DNA from: Bactericera cockerelli
Lineage: Eukaryota; Arthropoda; Insecta; Hemiptera; Triozidae
NCBI GenBank assembly: GCA_024516035.1
Contig: CM044967.1
Span: 18,760,810 to 18,824,809 of the forward strand
DNA length: 64,000 nucleotides
Direction: 5' to 3'
Part shown: positions 42,601 through 52,966 of the stretch, piece after piece
Layout: every line of letters begins with the position of its first letter
How positions within the stretch are numbered: position 1 is the first letter of the stretch
The notes under the pieces: model-generated
Database searches by the model: none
What the model saw: only the letters and a program-made list of their open reading frames with translations
What the model was told of the DNA's origin: nothing
Program-made: the position numbers and the translations under genes

Positions 42601-45600
42601 GAGTAAGTAATGCATTTGTAGTTGGTTACAAGAGAACTAGATAACAGAGGAACCTGCATATTTTTTTTTTTTTAAAGATGAGTGTTTCACAGCCGTTTTT
42701 ATTTCGTAGCCATGAAACAGGAGCTACTGTAGACGCTTGTGGTCTGTGTTGTAGCCTGCCCATCCCGTAGTATGCCTCCCATTGCCTCCCCTCTGATGGG
42801 CGAGAAGTGACACAATACTTCCCAATTAGGTGCTGGGTCAACACGAGCGCACCGGAAGCCCTTACAAACAATTGTAACTAAACTAAGAATACAAATTTTT
42901 GTCGGCACGGGGGATCGAACCCGGGACCTTCCGCATGGCAAGCGAGTGCTTAATCACTGAGCTAATCGCGCGCTACTTTACCTTGTATAATAGAACAATT
43001 TTCATGTGAAATTTACCTTGCTAGGGAATAACCTATTTATAAGAGAAATCTTGACATAAGAGAAAAAAATTCCGGTTCCTTGAATTCTATTATATCATAA
43101 GTAGTATTTAGGGCCACATTATGAAACCGGATTTAAGTTAAGCTAAGTCATAAATACGCCCTCAGATTTTCAACCAATCACAGTACACTGTAGCCTGAGT
43201 GAAGGGATAGTGTCCACTTAGATTAAATCTATTTCTGTTTTATAATTTGGCCCTTACTCCCGTAGCCTTGTTTCTTCCGCCTATTGCCTGATGTGGAATT
43301 CTAAGTCCCTGTAGTTAGGGCCACATAGTACAGAAGGGTTCCACAAAGCTTTCTCACTCTCACTATCTCTAAATTTTCCTTTCAACTGGCGAATTGAATT
43401 GAAATGAGTAGCTCGTTGTATTTGATGAATTGGGTGGAATACTCTATGCTACCTGGATGATTATAGACTCACACACTCGTCAATGATCCCTGATTCTGGT
43501 GAGCTTTTAGAGAGCTTTTAGGTAATTTCATTTAAGGGAACTTTATCAAATGCTTTGTCAAAACCAACATATTATGTTGTTAAAAAAATTCACCATTATC
43601 AATTATTTTTGCCCAATTCTTTGTGCAGTAAATAAGATTTATGAAAATAGATAAATGTAGGTACCTGAAACAAATCCATGTAGAAGTGGGATCAGACCTG
43701 ATTCAATATTAAAAGGATTGATATTATTAACACAATATTATTATTTCCACAAGCTATGCTAATGGGTTGATATCAAATGTATGTATAAGAACAAGTAGTG
43801 CTTTATTTAAACTGGCAGCGCAAGAGACGTGTGTAATTTTTTTAGGATTTATTTTATCCTTTTTGGATGGATAAAGACTTTTATTGTCTGTTCACTTCTA
43901 GGGTAATTTTATATTACTTCCGACAAATTTCTAATATTAGAAATCGGAAGTATTGTGTTCGTTTTTGTAAAAAAAAATATTTTTTTGCTCCGATTTCAAT
44001 TTTTTTCATATTTCTGGACGTTTCATAACCTACTGAGTAAATTTGGTTTTGTGTCCGTCTGTCGGTCTGTCGGTCTGTCTGTCTGTTAAAACGATTCCTT
44101 GTAACGCGCAAATCTCAGAAACTACTCAACCGATTTTGATGAAATTTTGCACACATCTAGGAGACATTCTGTAGATGGTCCCATTTTAAATTGATCGAAT
44201 TCATACAAGCGGTTCTGGGTGAAAAAGACCATGCGCCTGACCACTAACTTTTTACTTAAACGCTTATATCTCGTGAACGGTACACCCGATTTCGATGAAA
44301 TTTTGTAAGAATATGCATATTAATGTTTTACATAGGTTATTTGTATTTATTTTTAAATTAATTATAATTTGACTCTGATATTTAAGAAAATCCGAAATTT
44401 TGGACAAAAAAGTAAAAAAATAAGGACCACGACTTGCCGATACAGAATTTTTTGTGGAATTTAGAATGTATAAAAAACGATATTCTACCATATAAAACAA
44501 ATTTGAAGAAAATCGGTTGAGCCGTTTTGGAGATACAAGTAATTTTCTATAAAATCTCAAAATTGGCACGTGTTTACAATGTGAAGCAATCACGAGGAAG
44601 TATTGTGTCCATAATTGGCAGTGTTTTTTTACATATTTCAAGGAGGTTTTAGTTGGTAGGTGCTGATAAATAAAATACCACAAGTCCAACAAATCTCGAC
44701 CATATCTATAAGGCCTGCAGAGGTGGTTAATCCTGCATGTCTACTTCTTCAGGTTCTCGCCAAGTAAAAATGAGGATAATATACATTGGTGACTGATCCT
44801 CAAATAGTTTCTTGAAAGAAAAAAGAAGAAGCTAAAACACAGACCACAAGCGTAGCTGTTGTTTCGTTGCTACAAAAAAAAAGCATTAAAGGTTGTAAAA
44901 TACTAAAGGCGATTTGAATATACGCTTTTGTAATACCTCCGTGGTTTTAAGCCTAGATTTTGATCATTCTTTTTTCTTTTCTTTTTTGTAATTTCAACAT
45001 TGTGTTTCGACCTTAAATGGTTCGAAACACAGCAATAACTGAAATGTTAATTTTAAATGGGGAAACTAATAGTGAAATCCAAACTTGTGATCTCGATTTT
45101 GTCTATTAATTTCTCCCTTATTTTTTTTTCTTTTTTCTTTAAATAGTCAATTTGTCAAGACCGTTTGTCATTTGTAAAAAATAAAATAAAAAATACCCAT
45201 CTCCCATTTTGACGTCCCAAGGTTCGTCTGTATGTCTGTAATTTCGTCCTTAATTTTTATTTAAATAGTCAATTATTTGTCATTAATAGTTTGTCACTAT
45301 TAATGACAAAAGTCACAAAAAGACAAAAAAAATAGTTTGTCATTAGAAAAAAAAAAAAAAAAATACTCACCTCCCATGATGACGTCCGCAAGGTTTGTCT
45401 GTATGTTCTGATGAGTCACGATGCCTGCCCGGATGGTTTCCATCTCCCCGTGCATCAGACTCATCGCCTCGTCCGGGGTCATGAGGAAGTGTCGACTGCT
45501 TTCGACGGCACCCCCGCGTCGGGTTGCTGTCGGGGTGCGTCCCAGACGGCGTGTCTCCGGCGTCACCACGAAGTAGCCCTGCGACGTCTGGTAGATCTGC

Positions 45601-46808
45601 GGAGGAAATGTTTTTTTTAGCATTTTTTCACCAAAAAAAATAATAATAATATCGTCTTATTTATACTGCCCGATTAGGACTATTAAAGTCCCATTATTCC
45701 AGCAGTAAGCCCAAGTCATATTATTATGTGGTAAAAATCCCAAATGGGAGGATAATTTGTCATGTCTCGGCTGGGTTTCGAACCCGCGACCTCTGGAATC
45801 TCTGGATTCACAGAATGCCGCCTTTACCACTGAGCTACCGGGACACAAATACCCTATTAAGAAGGCCTTTTCCGTGCACCGTCTCTCATAAGTCATAACT
45901 AAACGCTTGGGTTAAAGAGCGTCAAACGCAAAAAGTCAAAGAGCGGTTAGTAAATAACAAAAAAAAAAAAAACCTTACTCACATATTTTTCATCTCTAGA
46001 GAAAATTAGCAAATGCCTAAAAATGAGTAGCAGTATCGAGCATTGTGACTTATAAATGTTATAATAATTCCCGTGCCCGTGAGATAGACATAGATACCTA
46101 TATCACAGTGGTGAGAGGATTGACGCCCAGATCCAATGTCTAGGCTCCTTTCATGTTAATTGATTCTGTTTGGTTTTAACGTCCTGTTTTTGACTTATTC
46201 AGGACTAGGGTTGTACCCTCCGTTCGCTGGGAATCGTACCAGCGATGTACTATCCAATAATGCAGAGTTTATTTGATTTAATTTTGAGAAGAAAATAAAT
46301 CATTTTTTTTTATACATAATTATAAAAATTACATCCCCTAAGCTAATGCTAAATTTTTGAGAGTTATAAAGTAACAAAGGTATCTTCTGTTCCACCATGA
46401 ACTAGGCTCATATCTAGGCTCCTTTCATGTCCATTGATTCTATTTAGTTTTAACGTCCTGTTTTTGACTTCTTCAAAAAACAAGAGGACTGCATCCCCTT
46501 AGTGTGGGGTAGTCGCATTAAATATATGTTACCTATTATACCTATTATGTACAATTATTAATGCAAATAAATTACAAATTACAAAAGTACCTTCTGTTCC
46601 ACCATGAGCTTGGCCAGTGTGTCGTACACGAGGTTATGGCTGGGTCTCTGAATGTCGGGGAAAGCGATGGTGAGAGCCGCCATGATGGCTTCTATCACGG
46701 CCGGCTGACCCGAGCAGCTGAGATCGAAAATGATCCAGCAGAGAGCCTCTGGCAACGGTGTGAACTGACCTTGCGGGATGGATTGAATAAGGCACTCTTC
46801 TACGTCCC
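39622..46808 (-). CDS. STOX1: Storkhead-box winged-helix protein (STOX / Drosophila knockout), last five exons
   Basis: Probable transcription regulator with a storkhead winged-helix domain; nuclear in its family. Exons in transcript order: 46808-46591, 45596-45371, 42588-42352, 41933-41737, 40941-39622 (stop TAA at 39624-39622). All have consensus sites and agree in phase, giving 732 codons plus one base from an upstream exon. The winged helix spans exons one and two: PLPEALCWIIFDLS, then AFPDIQRPSHNLVYDTLAKL, MVEQK, and after the intron IYQTSQGYFVVTPETRR. Exon three ends in FNTLQRSGSLRFITDKG. Exon four reads SLLSRFFRRSVRSKR, then SDQFPPKEWFNQSVKHLHS, as in vertebrate STOX (QFPPPEW). The last exon is long, Ser/Pro/Asn-rich and disordered, with a PLPPPPLPKS proline run. 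N-terminal exons upstream of 46808 were not found. Introns hold many SINEs and MITEs. Confidence 0.92.
41095..41310. repeat. Interspersed repeat R1, copy 2
   Basis: GGCTGAGGGACGTTAAACAG, GAAGACCAGTGTCTCGGC, CAGTTTCCCGAGGGTTTTGG and CACATAGAAATATGTGGTTC occur in the same order as at 23150-23545. In the STOX intron just upstream of the last exon. Confidence 0.7.
41960..42060 (+). mobile_element. SINE-4 body fragment
   Basis: GGTACGATTCCCAGCGAATG, AACCCCCGTCCTGACTAC, AAACCAAATAGAATCAAC. Directly upstream of the acceptor of the STOX exon starting at 41933. Confidence 0.7.
42668..42975 (-). mobile_element. SINE-7 (tRNA-derived), reverse
   Basis: On the minus strand: GCGCGCGATTAGCTCAGTGA, then TTGCCATGCGGAAGGTCCC and GGGTTCGATCCCCCGTGCC. 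A 200-bp body ending AAAACGGCTGTGAAACACTC follows. The acceptor-stem ends do not pair, so it is a SINE head and not a working tRNA gene. Single copy here, in a STOX intron. Confidence 0.7.
43108..43258. mobile_element. M3 MITE, complete
   Basis: Inverted ends AGGGCCACATTATGAAACC and TTCTGTTTTATAATTTGGCCCT, centre CCAATCACAGTACACTGTAG. In a STOX intron. Confidence 0.75.
43400..43904. other. STOX intron, unassigned
   Basis: Unassigned AT-rich intron sequence with an M1 scrap at its left edge. GACAATAATTTTTGCCC-like text suggests an old retroelement, but no protein motif could be read. Confidence 0.3.
43905..44575. repeat. Interspersed repeat R2, copy 2
   Basis: Same order of blocks as the copy at 26750-27410, with moderate divergence and an added (CTGT)n tract near 44060-44090. 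It lies in the intron between STOX exons 45371 and 42588. Confidence 0.85.
44905..45122. mobile_element. M2 MITE with insertion
   Basis: The GGTATT/TACCTCCGTGG and TTAAATGGGGAAAC blocks of M2 are present, ending GTCTATTAATTTCTCCCTTA. A T-rich insert splits the centre. In the STOX intron. Confidence 0.55.
45640..45845 (-). mobile_element. SINE-3, reverse, in STOX intron
   Basis: (AAT)n, TTTATACTGCCCGATTAGG, GTTTCGAACCCGCGACC, TTTACCACTGAGCTACCGGG. The tail end lies about 45 bp upstream of the acceptor of the exon starting at 45596. Confidence 0.85.
46075..46260 (-). mobile_element. SINE-4 body fragment, reverse
   Basis: CCGTGAGATAGACATAG, GGTTTTAACGTCCTG, CTCCGTTCGCTGGGAATCG. A short piece of the same kind recurs at 46400-46460. 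In STOX intron. Confidence 0.7.
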
Positions 46809-46840
46809 CTGGAATTAGACAAGTTTTACAGCGGAATTAA

Positions 46841-47062
46841 TAATAATAATAATAACACTCTTTAGTGGAAGGTAACCACCAGGCGAGGTTAATGCTCGAA
46901 GCATTTTCTACCACCTAACCATCACAGTCTTATTATTATGTGGTCACAAACTCAAATTAATGAGGAAAAATTCGTGCACTGGGTGAGATTTGAACCAACG
47001 GATCCCTACGCTACCTGGATTACCAGCGCATTAACCACTTGACTACCAGACTACCAGGAATT
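46841..47062 (-). mobile_element. SINE-1, full length, reverse
   Basis: (AAT)n, CACTCTTTAGTGGAAGG, body, and head ending CCACTTGACTACCAG. It inserted 30 bp upstream of the first recognised STOX exon. Confidence 0.85.
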
Positions 47063-47182
47063 AAATATTAAGGACATTTATAGTAGGTCCTGCTCCATCA
47101 GTAGGGCAAAAGAGTTCCGCAATGCATTTAAGCCCGAATTATGAAACAGGATTAGTTAATCTTAATGGAACACTATCCCTTA

Positions 47183-47590
47183 ACTTTGACTTTAACGAAA
47201 TTAATAGACAAAATCGATAACCAAAGTACCTAATTGCTTTGCATCGGTTTTCCCTATCTTGGACAGTACGAAATCCGAGATTACAAAAATGTCTATTAAT
47301 TCCGCCCTAATAGTATTTGCTATGGATACCTCTGTGGACTTCCGACCTCAGTGGCTTGTTAGATAAGACTGCGGGACTTGTAATCTGGAGGTCGGTGGTT
47401 CAAGTCCCGGATTAAGCGTAGAATTAGTAAAGCGAGGTTGAGTATTTGTGACATCACAAAATTGTGATTACCACAAATATGATAACTTAAAACTTAACTA
47501 CCTCTGTGGACTTGAATTTAGATTGTGCGTATAGTTTTAAATGAGGAAACTAATGCTCAAGTCCGAACTTGTCTCGATTTTGACTCCTAT
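47183..47590. mobile_element. M2 MITE copies flanking a SINE-5
   Basis: An M2 copy at about 47183-47310 ends GTCTATTAATTCCGCCCTAA. Parts of a second copy at 47322-47340 and 47495-47585 are interrupted by a SINE-5 (47343-47490), an example of nested insertion. Confidence 0.55.
47343..47490 (+). mobile_element. SINE-5
   Basis: CGACCTCAGTGGCTTGTTAG, TTCAAGTCCCGGATTAAGC, GTGACATCACAAAATTGTG. Inserted inside an M2 MITE. Confidence 0.8.
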
Positions 47591-47777
47591 CTTGTCTCGA
47601 AGATCTCCACCCGGTCATTAAATTATTTTTACAAGTTGAGACGGAACATGATAACACTTCTTTTCCAACAATATTCCATTCATTTATAATAAATAATAAA
47701 TAAATAAAATAAAATAAAATACATCGTTTCGTGCCTGAATTCGTTGCCACAGCATTCTCATAAATAATCAAATTCTA

Positions 47778-47982
47778 TAATAATAATACTTTTTAGTGGA
47801 AAATTACCAACAGGCGAGGTTAATGCTCAAAGCATTTTCTCAGAGTTTCAATATTATGTGGTCACAAACTCAAATTGATGAGGAAAAATTCATGCACTGA
47901 GTGGGATTCGAACCAACGGATCCCTACGCTATACTTGGATTACCAGACTAGCGCGTTAACCACTTGACTACCAATGCACAAA
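47778..47982 (-). mobile_element. SINE-1, full length, reverse
   Basis: AATAATACTTTTTAGTGGAA to GCGTTAACCACTTGACTACC. A partial second head (about 47990-48045) follows directly. Confidence 0.8.
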
Positions 47983-48434
47983 AATTCTCAAATTCATGAG
48001 GAAAAATTTATGCATTGGGTGAAAGCCAAACGAACGGATACCCACACTTTTTCTTGTTTTGGTAACTTATTTTTACTGTTGTTGTCATAAACTTGTAAAG
48101 AACTTGGCCTGAAAGTTCACAATCCTGTTTTCAGCGGACCCATAACTCTTTGCTATTACTTCCTCAAATGGTCTCTTCCTACCAATCCCACTGCGAACCG
48201 GACTTCGCGACTTATTGTCTTTCTAGCCAGTTTTAAGTTTACTTATATCTTTTCTGATGCTTATTTTCCATATAAGGAAACCCGCACGGCTGCGGTATGT
48301 CTGTTTATAGAGAGTGCACATTGTACACTGGGCGAGGAATCTCGTAACAGAATCCGTAACAACCAGCGGCGAAGTGGTCTGCGTGGCTCTCTGGGACTTT
48401 TTTTTGTGGAAAGCAAGAAAAAGTCCTTAGAAAA

Positions 48435-48605
48435 TAGAAGTTAACCACCAGGCGAGGTTAATGCTCAAAACATTTTCTACCACCTAACCTTAAGAGTCGT
48501 GTTCGAATCCCAGCTGGGAGGAAATTTACTACACTGTTATTCGAATGTCCAGCGTTCACTCATACCTCTTGAGGAAAAATAAGTAGTTATGTAAACCAGT
48601 AACGA
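48435..48605. mobile_element. SINE-1 (reverse) and SINE-2 (forward) fragments joined
   Basis: 48435-48497 is a reverse SINE-1 body (AACCACCAGGCGAGGTTAAT). 48498-48605 is the 3' part of a SINE-2 (GTTCGAATCCCAGC, then CTTGAGGAAAAATAAG). Confidence 0.65.
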
Positions 48606-49168
48606 CCAGTGGCGGAGCTATCAGATGAAAAATAAAATTATGTTAAGTAATAATGTTGAGCATTTAGAAAAAAAAGATGAGGCTCTTGTTATTAATGTTC
48701 TGATAATAGAAAAGCATTTGATGCGTTCGGGGTTCACTTATACCTCGTGCACAAAACAACACATGGCATATTCTAGGGTTGGGACATCGAAACAAAAACA
48801 TCGATGTTCGATACATCGATGTTTTGAGAATACGATATATCGAAAACTCGATACATCGAAACAAAAACATCGATGTTCGATAGTATCGGATAAAAACATC
48901 GACTTTATATTTTAATACATGCATACTAAGAGCTCTTATAGTGACGTAGTAAGTAGTTGAAAATGCCTTCGAGTGAGTTGAACCGTTACCCTTTTGGGTG
49001 GTAACTGGTTACTTCCACTAAAGATTCCTCTCTTTATAATCATTATTAATTCCTGAGACTTGAATAGTTAGATACAAGAGAGAAAAAAAAAAAACCAAGT
49101 GGTATTTGCAAAAAAAAAGAAACAATAACATCTTTTATTTAAATAATTATTATATTTGTACCCTGTAG

Positions 49169-49552
49169 GATGTTGAACTGAAACACCGACAGCTTTGTCA
49201 AGTCATAGACAATAAAATACTCCTGGATGGAGTCAAAATGAAGGAGTCAGACTCATATTATGCTGTGTTAAAATAATTCTGAAACAGGAAGATCCTTTCT
49301 CTAACAAGTTTGCTAAACTTGAGTTTAAAAAAAAAGTATTCAAACCCTATAACTTTGGCCTTGATTTTTTATTTATTATTTTTTTTTTCAGACATTTCAG
49401 TTTACTTTCAGTTTTCAGTATATTTTTTAGTTGTACCTAATTGTAATTTGAAGTTTAAAAAATTGGTTCTAAGAGAGAGAAGGTTCAAGATGTTGGACCC
49501 TCAAGTCCTGCCAAGTTCATTAAGAGCTGTGGTTAAAAACCTTGGTATTGAG
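49169..49552 (+). other. Two unassigned exon-like pieces inside the hAT element
   Basis: After an acceptor-like CCTGTAG, 49169-49276 reads DVELKHRQLCQVIDNKIL and on to YYAVLK then stop (35 codons). At 49490-49552 an ATG opens MLDPQVLPSSLRAVVKNLG and ends at a donor-like GAG/GTAAAA. I recognise neither. They could be captured host exons, transposase remnants or chance. Confidence 0.25.
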
Positions 49553-50253
49553 GTAAAAAAAAGTGAGTAGACTTTTATTAAAGGATTGTGTAACTTTAAG
49601 TGAAAGATGGTAATATTTCCCCCTTTCAATTTTCTACCAGTTAATTTTAAATTTTTCTTTGAGAATCAACATTTCACGTTCCGAATTTGCGTAAATTATT
49701 TTCTCAAATTACCAGCCTTTTTATTATCTGTCCTTCTCCTTCCAAACCTCCTTGTATCCTTCAGATCTTATCACAAATTCAAATTTTCAGCGGTTATTGA
49801 GAATGAGAATAATTTAGCCGGACGGCAAGCACGAAAAGTCCAGCAAAACTTTGCATTCGTTTGGCAACATTGTAATCTTTTATGAAGGTAGAAGCATAAC
49901 GTGTAGATTAAGAAGTGTGGAAACCACCCCCCGCCGGCCTACATCTTCGCGTCCTCAGCACTAGACAGCGCTTGTATCGCCGGAGACGGATCCTCTCCTC
50001 GCCCCTCACAAAATTTCTTCCCGGTACAAATGTAAACATAAAAAGTTCAATTTTTTATTTTTTTTCAAGATCGAGATAGTTTCGGCATTTTTGCTGAAAT
50101 AACAATAAGTAATTGTGATTTGAGCATTTTGAGCTTGGTTTTATGATAAAAATCTTTTCTAAATTAGTTGTCAGTACCTTTTTAACTGTTTGATATTATT
50201 ATGTAACTGTTAAGCTTAATCGCAAAAAGGATACCGAGGAAGAGATTTGCAAA

Positions 50254-50640
50254 GTGTTACGTGTGGTGCTGTATGGAGCAGAGACGTGGACGATGAGAAA
50301 GAAGGAGGAAAAATATCTGGAGAGCTGCGAGATGTGGGTGTGGAGAAGACTAGAAGGAATCAAGTGGTCAGATAAAGCCAGAAATGAAGAAGTATTTAGA
50401 AGAGTTGGAGAGAAAAGAGAAATATTGAGAACCATGAACAGAAAAAGAAGCTGGCTGGGTCTCATACTGAGGAGAGATTTTCTGCAGAGATTCATCATGG
50501 AAGGAAATCTGGAAGGAAGAAGATCAAGAGGAAGAAGAAGGTTTGGAATGCTGACAAACATGCTGAATGGAAGAACATTTGAACAAATGAAGGAGGATGC
50601 CCAATGCCCATCATGATCGAGTAAAGTGGAGAACGTCAAG
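50254..50640 (+). pseudogene. C-terminal fragment of a non-LTR retrotransposon reverse transcriptase
   Basis: The frame reads VVLYGAETWTMRKKEEKYLE, then EMWVWRRLEGIKWSDKARNE, VFRRVGEKREIL and EGRRSRGRRR. This is the region after the polymerase domain that is common in insect LINE ORF2 proteins. It ends in frame-shifted DRVKWRTSS. No polymerase active-site YxDD is present, so it is a 5'-truncated copy. It lies inside the hAT element. Confidence 0.8.
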
Positions 50641-51077
50641 TTGAAACCTATTGATGGCTCGTTGAATACACCGGTTCTCTTAAGACCACCAAAGTTAGGC
50701 AACGTCCAGCGAGATTAGGACTTGGATGCTGGCTCTTCTCGGTGCAACCCAGGCTGGGTGAGGTTAATGTGGGTAACAGGTTTGTTAGTTTCCTGCGAGT
50801 GGAGGGTTGAACCTCTGTCATAACTGACCATAAAGTTGAAATATGACATTAAACTCTAATAAAACACACTAATAATACAAAAGGATTGGTGGGACATGAG
50901 TTTTCTTTCCTTCCAACCTGGGTGTTTTCTGTACTAGAAACCACTGGGTTGGAAGGATCTAACTCTCATCAAAGCTGGCTTTCTTTTTTCAAGTAAAGTG
51001 TCATGAAAATTAAGTCATGATTTTTGTTCTTTCTAAGTCTGTAGACTTAAGAAGCAAGGGAAAAAATGGAAATATTT

Positions 51078-51190
51078 AGGGTGAAATTAATAGACATTGA
51101 TGACTTCAGCATTGGTTATCCTATGCTAAGTAATACGCAAATCTAGACTTAGTGTCCAAGAGGTATTACAATTTTTTTTAATATTAACTT
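51078..51190. mobile_element. M2 MITE fragment inside the hAT element
   Basis: Starts TAGGGTGAAATTAATAGACA, then GCATTGGTTATCCTATGCTAAG and GACTTAGTGTCCAAGAGGTA. The right arm is short. Confidence 0.5.
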
Positions 51191-51789
51191 TGGCCTTAAG
51201 AAACAATACATTAAGGATGTTATAAACTTTTTTTCTAAAATATTTTGTTTTGCAAGTTTACATTTTTGTTTCCATAAGTTGTAATAATTTTTCCTGTATT
51301 GAGTGTAAATCCTTAATCTAATTTATTTTATACAAAACAAAAAAAATTGCGTGTGTTCCCTGAACTGTGCTAGAGAATGTATATTGGTATCTAATTTCTT
51401 ATACTTTACTTATTTTATGTTGATCAACAAAATAATGAAAATATAAGTATGTTACATTTGTGTATAAACATGATAATATTAATTATATCTTTTCTATTTG
51501 ATAAAGTTTGCAGGAAGGTTTAGACACATTATAGTTAGTATCATTATTAAATTTACTTTGGTTCATATGGGCTGTGTGGGCCCCAGAGCAATAAGAGTGC
51601 AATTACCTCCACTACAGTACCTACATAATTATTAGTAGAATAGTAAATAACTTTCTTTGTGTTATTGTATCACTATTTCAGTCGGTAGCATGGAACTAAA
51701 GAACTTGCACAAGTTATCTTTTAATATACAATAGCTTGATTTGACCATAATTCCACCAATGGTGTCTGCTCACAGTACTCACATCAAAG

Positions 51790-51930
51790 CATCTATTTAT
51801 TTTTATCTCACAAGGTATATGAGTGGACCCCAGGCATTCAATTATAGAGAGAAAAATTATTGTCTCACTGGGTATCGAATGCAGGTCACTGTGTATGCAA
51901 GCCTAGTATGCTACTCACTCAGCCACGATT
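51790..51930 (-). mobile_element. SINE-2, reverse, inside the hAT element
   Basis: ATGAGTGGACCCCAGGCATT, GGTATCGAATGCAGGTCACT and CTCACTCAGCCACGAT. Confidence 0.7.
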
Positions 51931-52461
51931 ACAACTAATTCTTCCCATAGAATAATAGATATCAAGAAGTGCAGTAATCTCTTTAGCAACTTCTTTATAA
52001 GTTGGATGTTGTCTCGAGACACCCTAATAAAATAATAAATTAATTACTTTAATGAGACACAAAGGAAAACTATTACTTGGTATCGCTCGTAAATCATATT
52101 GTTAGTATTTTGTAATAGGAAGTATTGGGTATATGTGTGTACAACAAACATGTTTAAATTGTGCATTTTTTATTGAGGAAAAATGTACGTGTCAATCGGG
52201 ATTTGAACCCTACCGTTTGTTACCATTCAGATAAAATAATTGAGTAGGTAACAATTACCTACTTACCTGATGCCTATTAATTAATTAGTTACCTATATGT
52301 TGTGTGGCTTATTTCTCATTGAGGAATATTACACAGAAGTTTTTGAAATTTCCTTTATAAACCATTTATACTTCAGGTTAACAGAGTTTTGAACTTTCTA
52401 ATTTACCTAAATAAGGGAAACGATATTCCCATATTAAAAAAAAAAAACAGTAATACTGTCG

Positions 52462-52607
52462 TGATTATAGTGCTCGATTAGGACTATCATGTCCTATTAT
52501 TCAAACAATAAGTCCAACGTAATATAAAAATTCTGCGCATGTCATAACTGCATCGCCAAACCTGAGATGTGGAGAGTGTCGCCTTAACCACAGTGCCATC
52601 GTATCAT
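52462..52607 (-). mobile_element. SINE-3, decayed, inside the hAT element
   Basis: ATAGTGCTCGATTAGGAC, ATTATTCAAACAATAAGTCC and GCCTTAACCACAGTGCC are recognisable; the rest has drifted. Confidence 0.5.
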
Positions 52608-52966
52608 CTCATCAGGGTGAATTAATAACACGTTATGAAGCTATCGAGACAGCCCGCGAGAAATATTCCGTCTGCGGCGATGGTGTCGCGCTATGTGGCG
52701 TGTCCACGAAACTGGGGCTCGTTTCCACACTTATTAATCTACACGCTATGGTAGAAGCTAGCCGCATTTTGGCATTTTTGGCAACTTTTTAACATTTAGC
52801 AGAAGCAGCGCGCCCACCTAACAAAAACATCGAACATCGAGAAAAAAACATCGATGTTAACATCGAACATCGGGAAAAAAAACATCGATGTTAACATCGA
52901 TGTTTTCGTTCCGATGTATCGATGTTTTTAAAACATCGATGTCGATGTCCCAACCCTAGCATATTC

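Larger units (their letters stand above)
48774..52958. mobile_element. hAT-superfamily element, 4.2 kb, with 8-bp target duplication
   Basis: Perfect 17-bp inverted ends TAGGGTTGGGACATCGA, flanked by the identical 8-mer GCATATTC (48766-48773 and 52959-52966). Both subterminal zones (to about 48910 and from about 52825) are full of ACATCGATGTT-type palindromes, probable transposase sites. No recognisable hAT transposase is inside; a LINE fragment (50254-50640) is nested. An internal stretch near 49890-49930 is an inverted match to about 52715-52755. Length, ends and duplication are typical of hAT. Confidence 0.93.

Noticed and set aside
42900..42975. Possible tRNA-Gly-like gene on the minus strand
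   Set aside because: The acceptor stem is mismatched and the sequence runs on into a SINE-like body.
45760..45845. tRNA-like sequence with intact A and B boxes
   Set aside because: It is the head of a SINE-3 followed by the SINE body; the acceptor-stem ends do not pair as in a working tRNA. The same holds for the other tRNA-like heads in the window.
48625..48915. 96-codon frame with repeated SKQKHRCSI
   Set aside because: It is the ATCGAT palindrome array at the left end of the hAT element.
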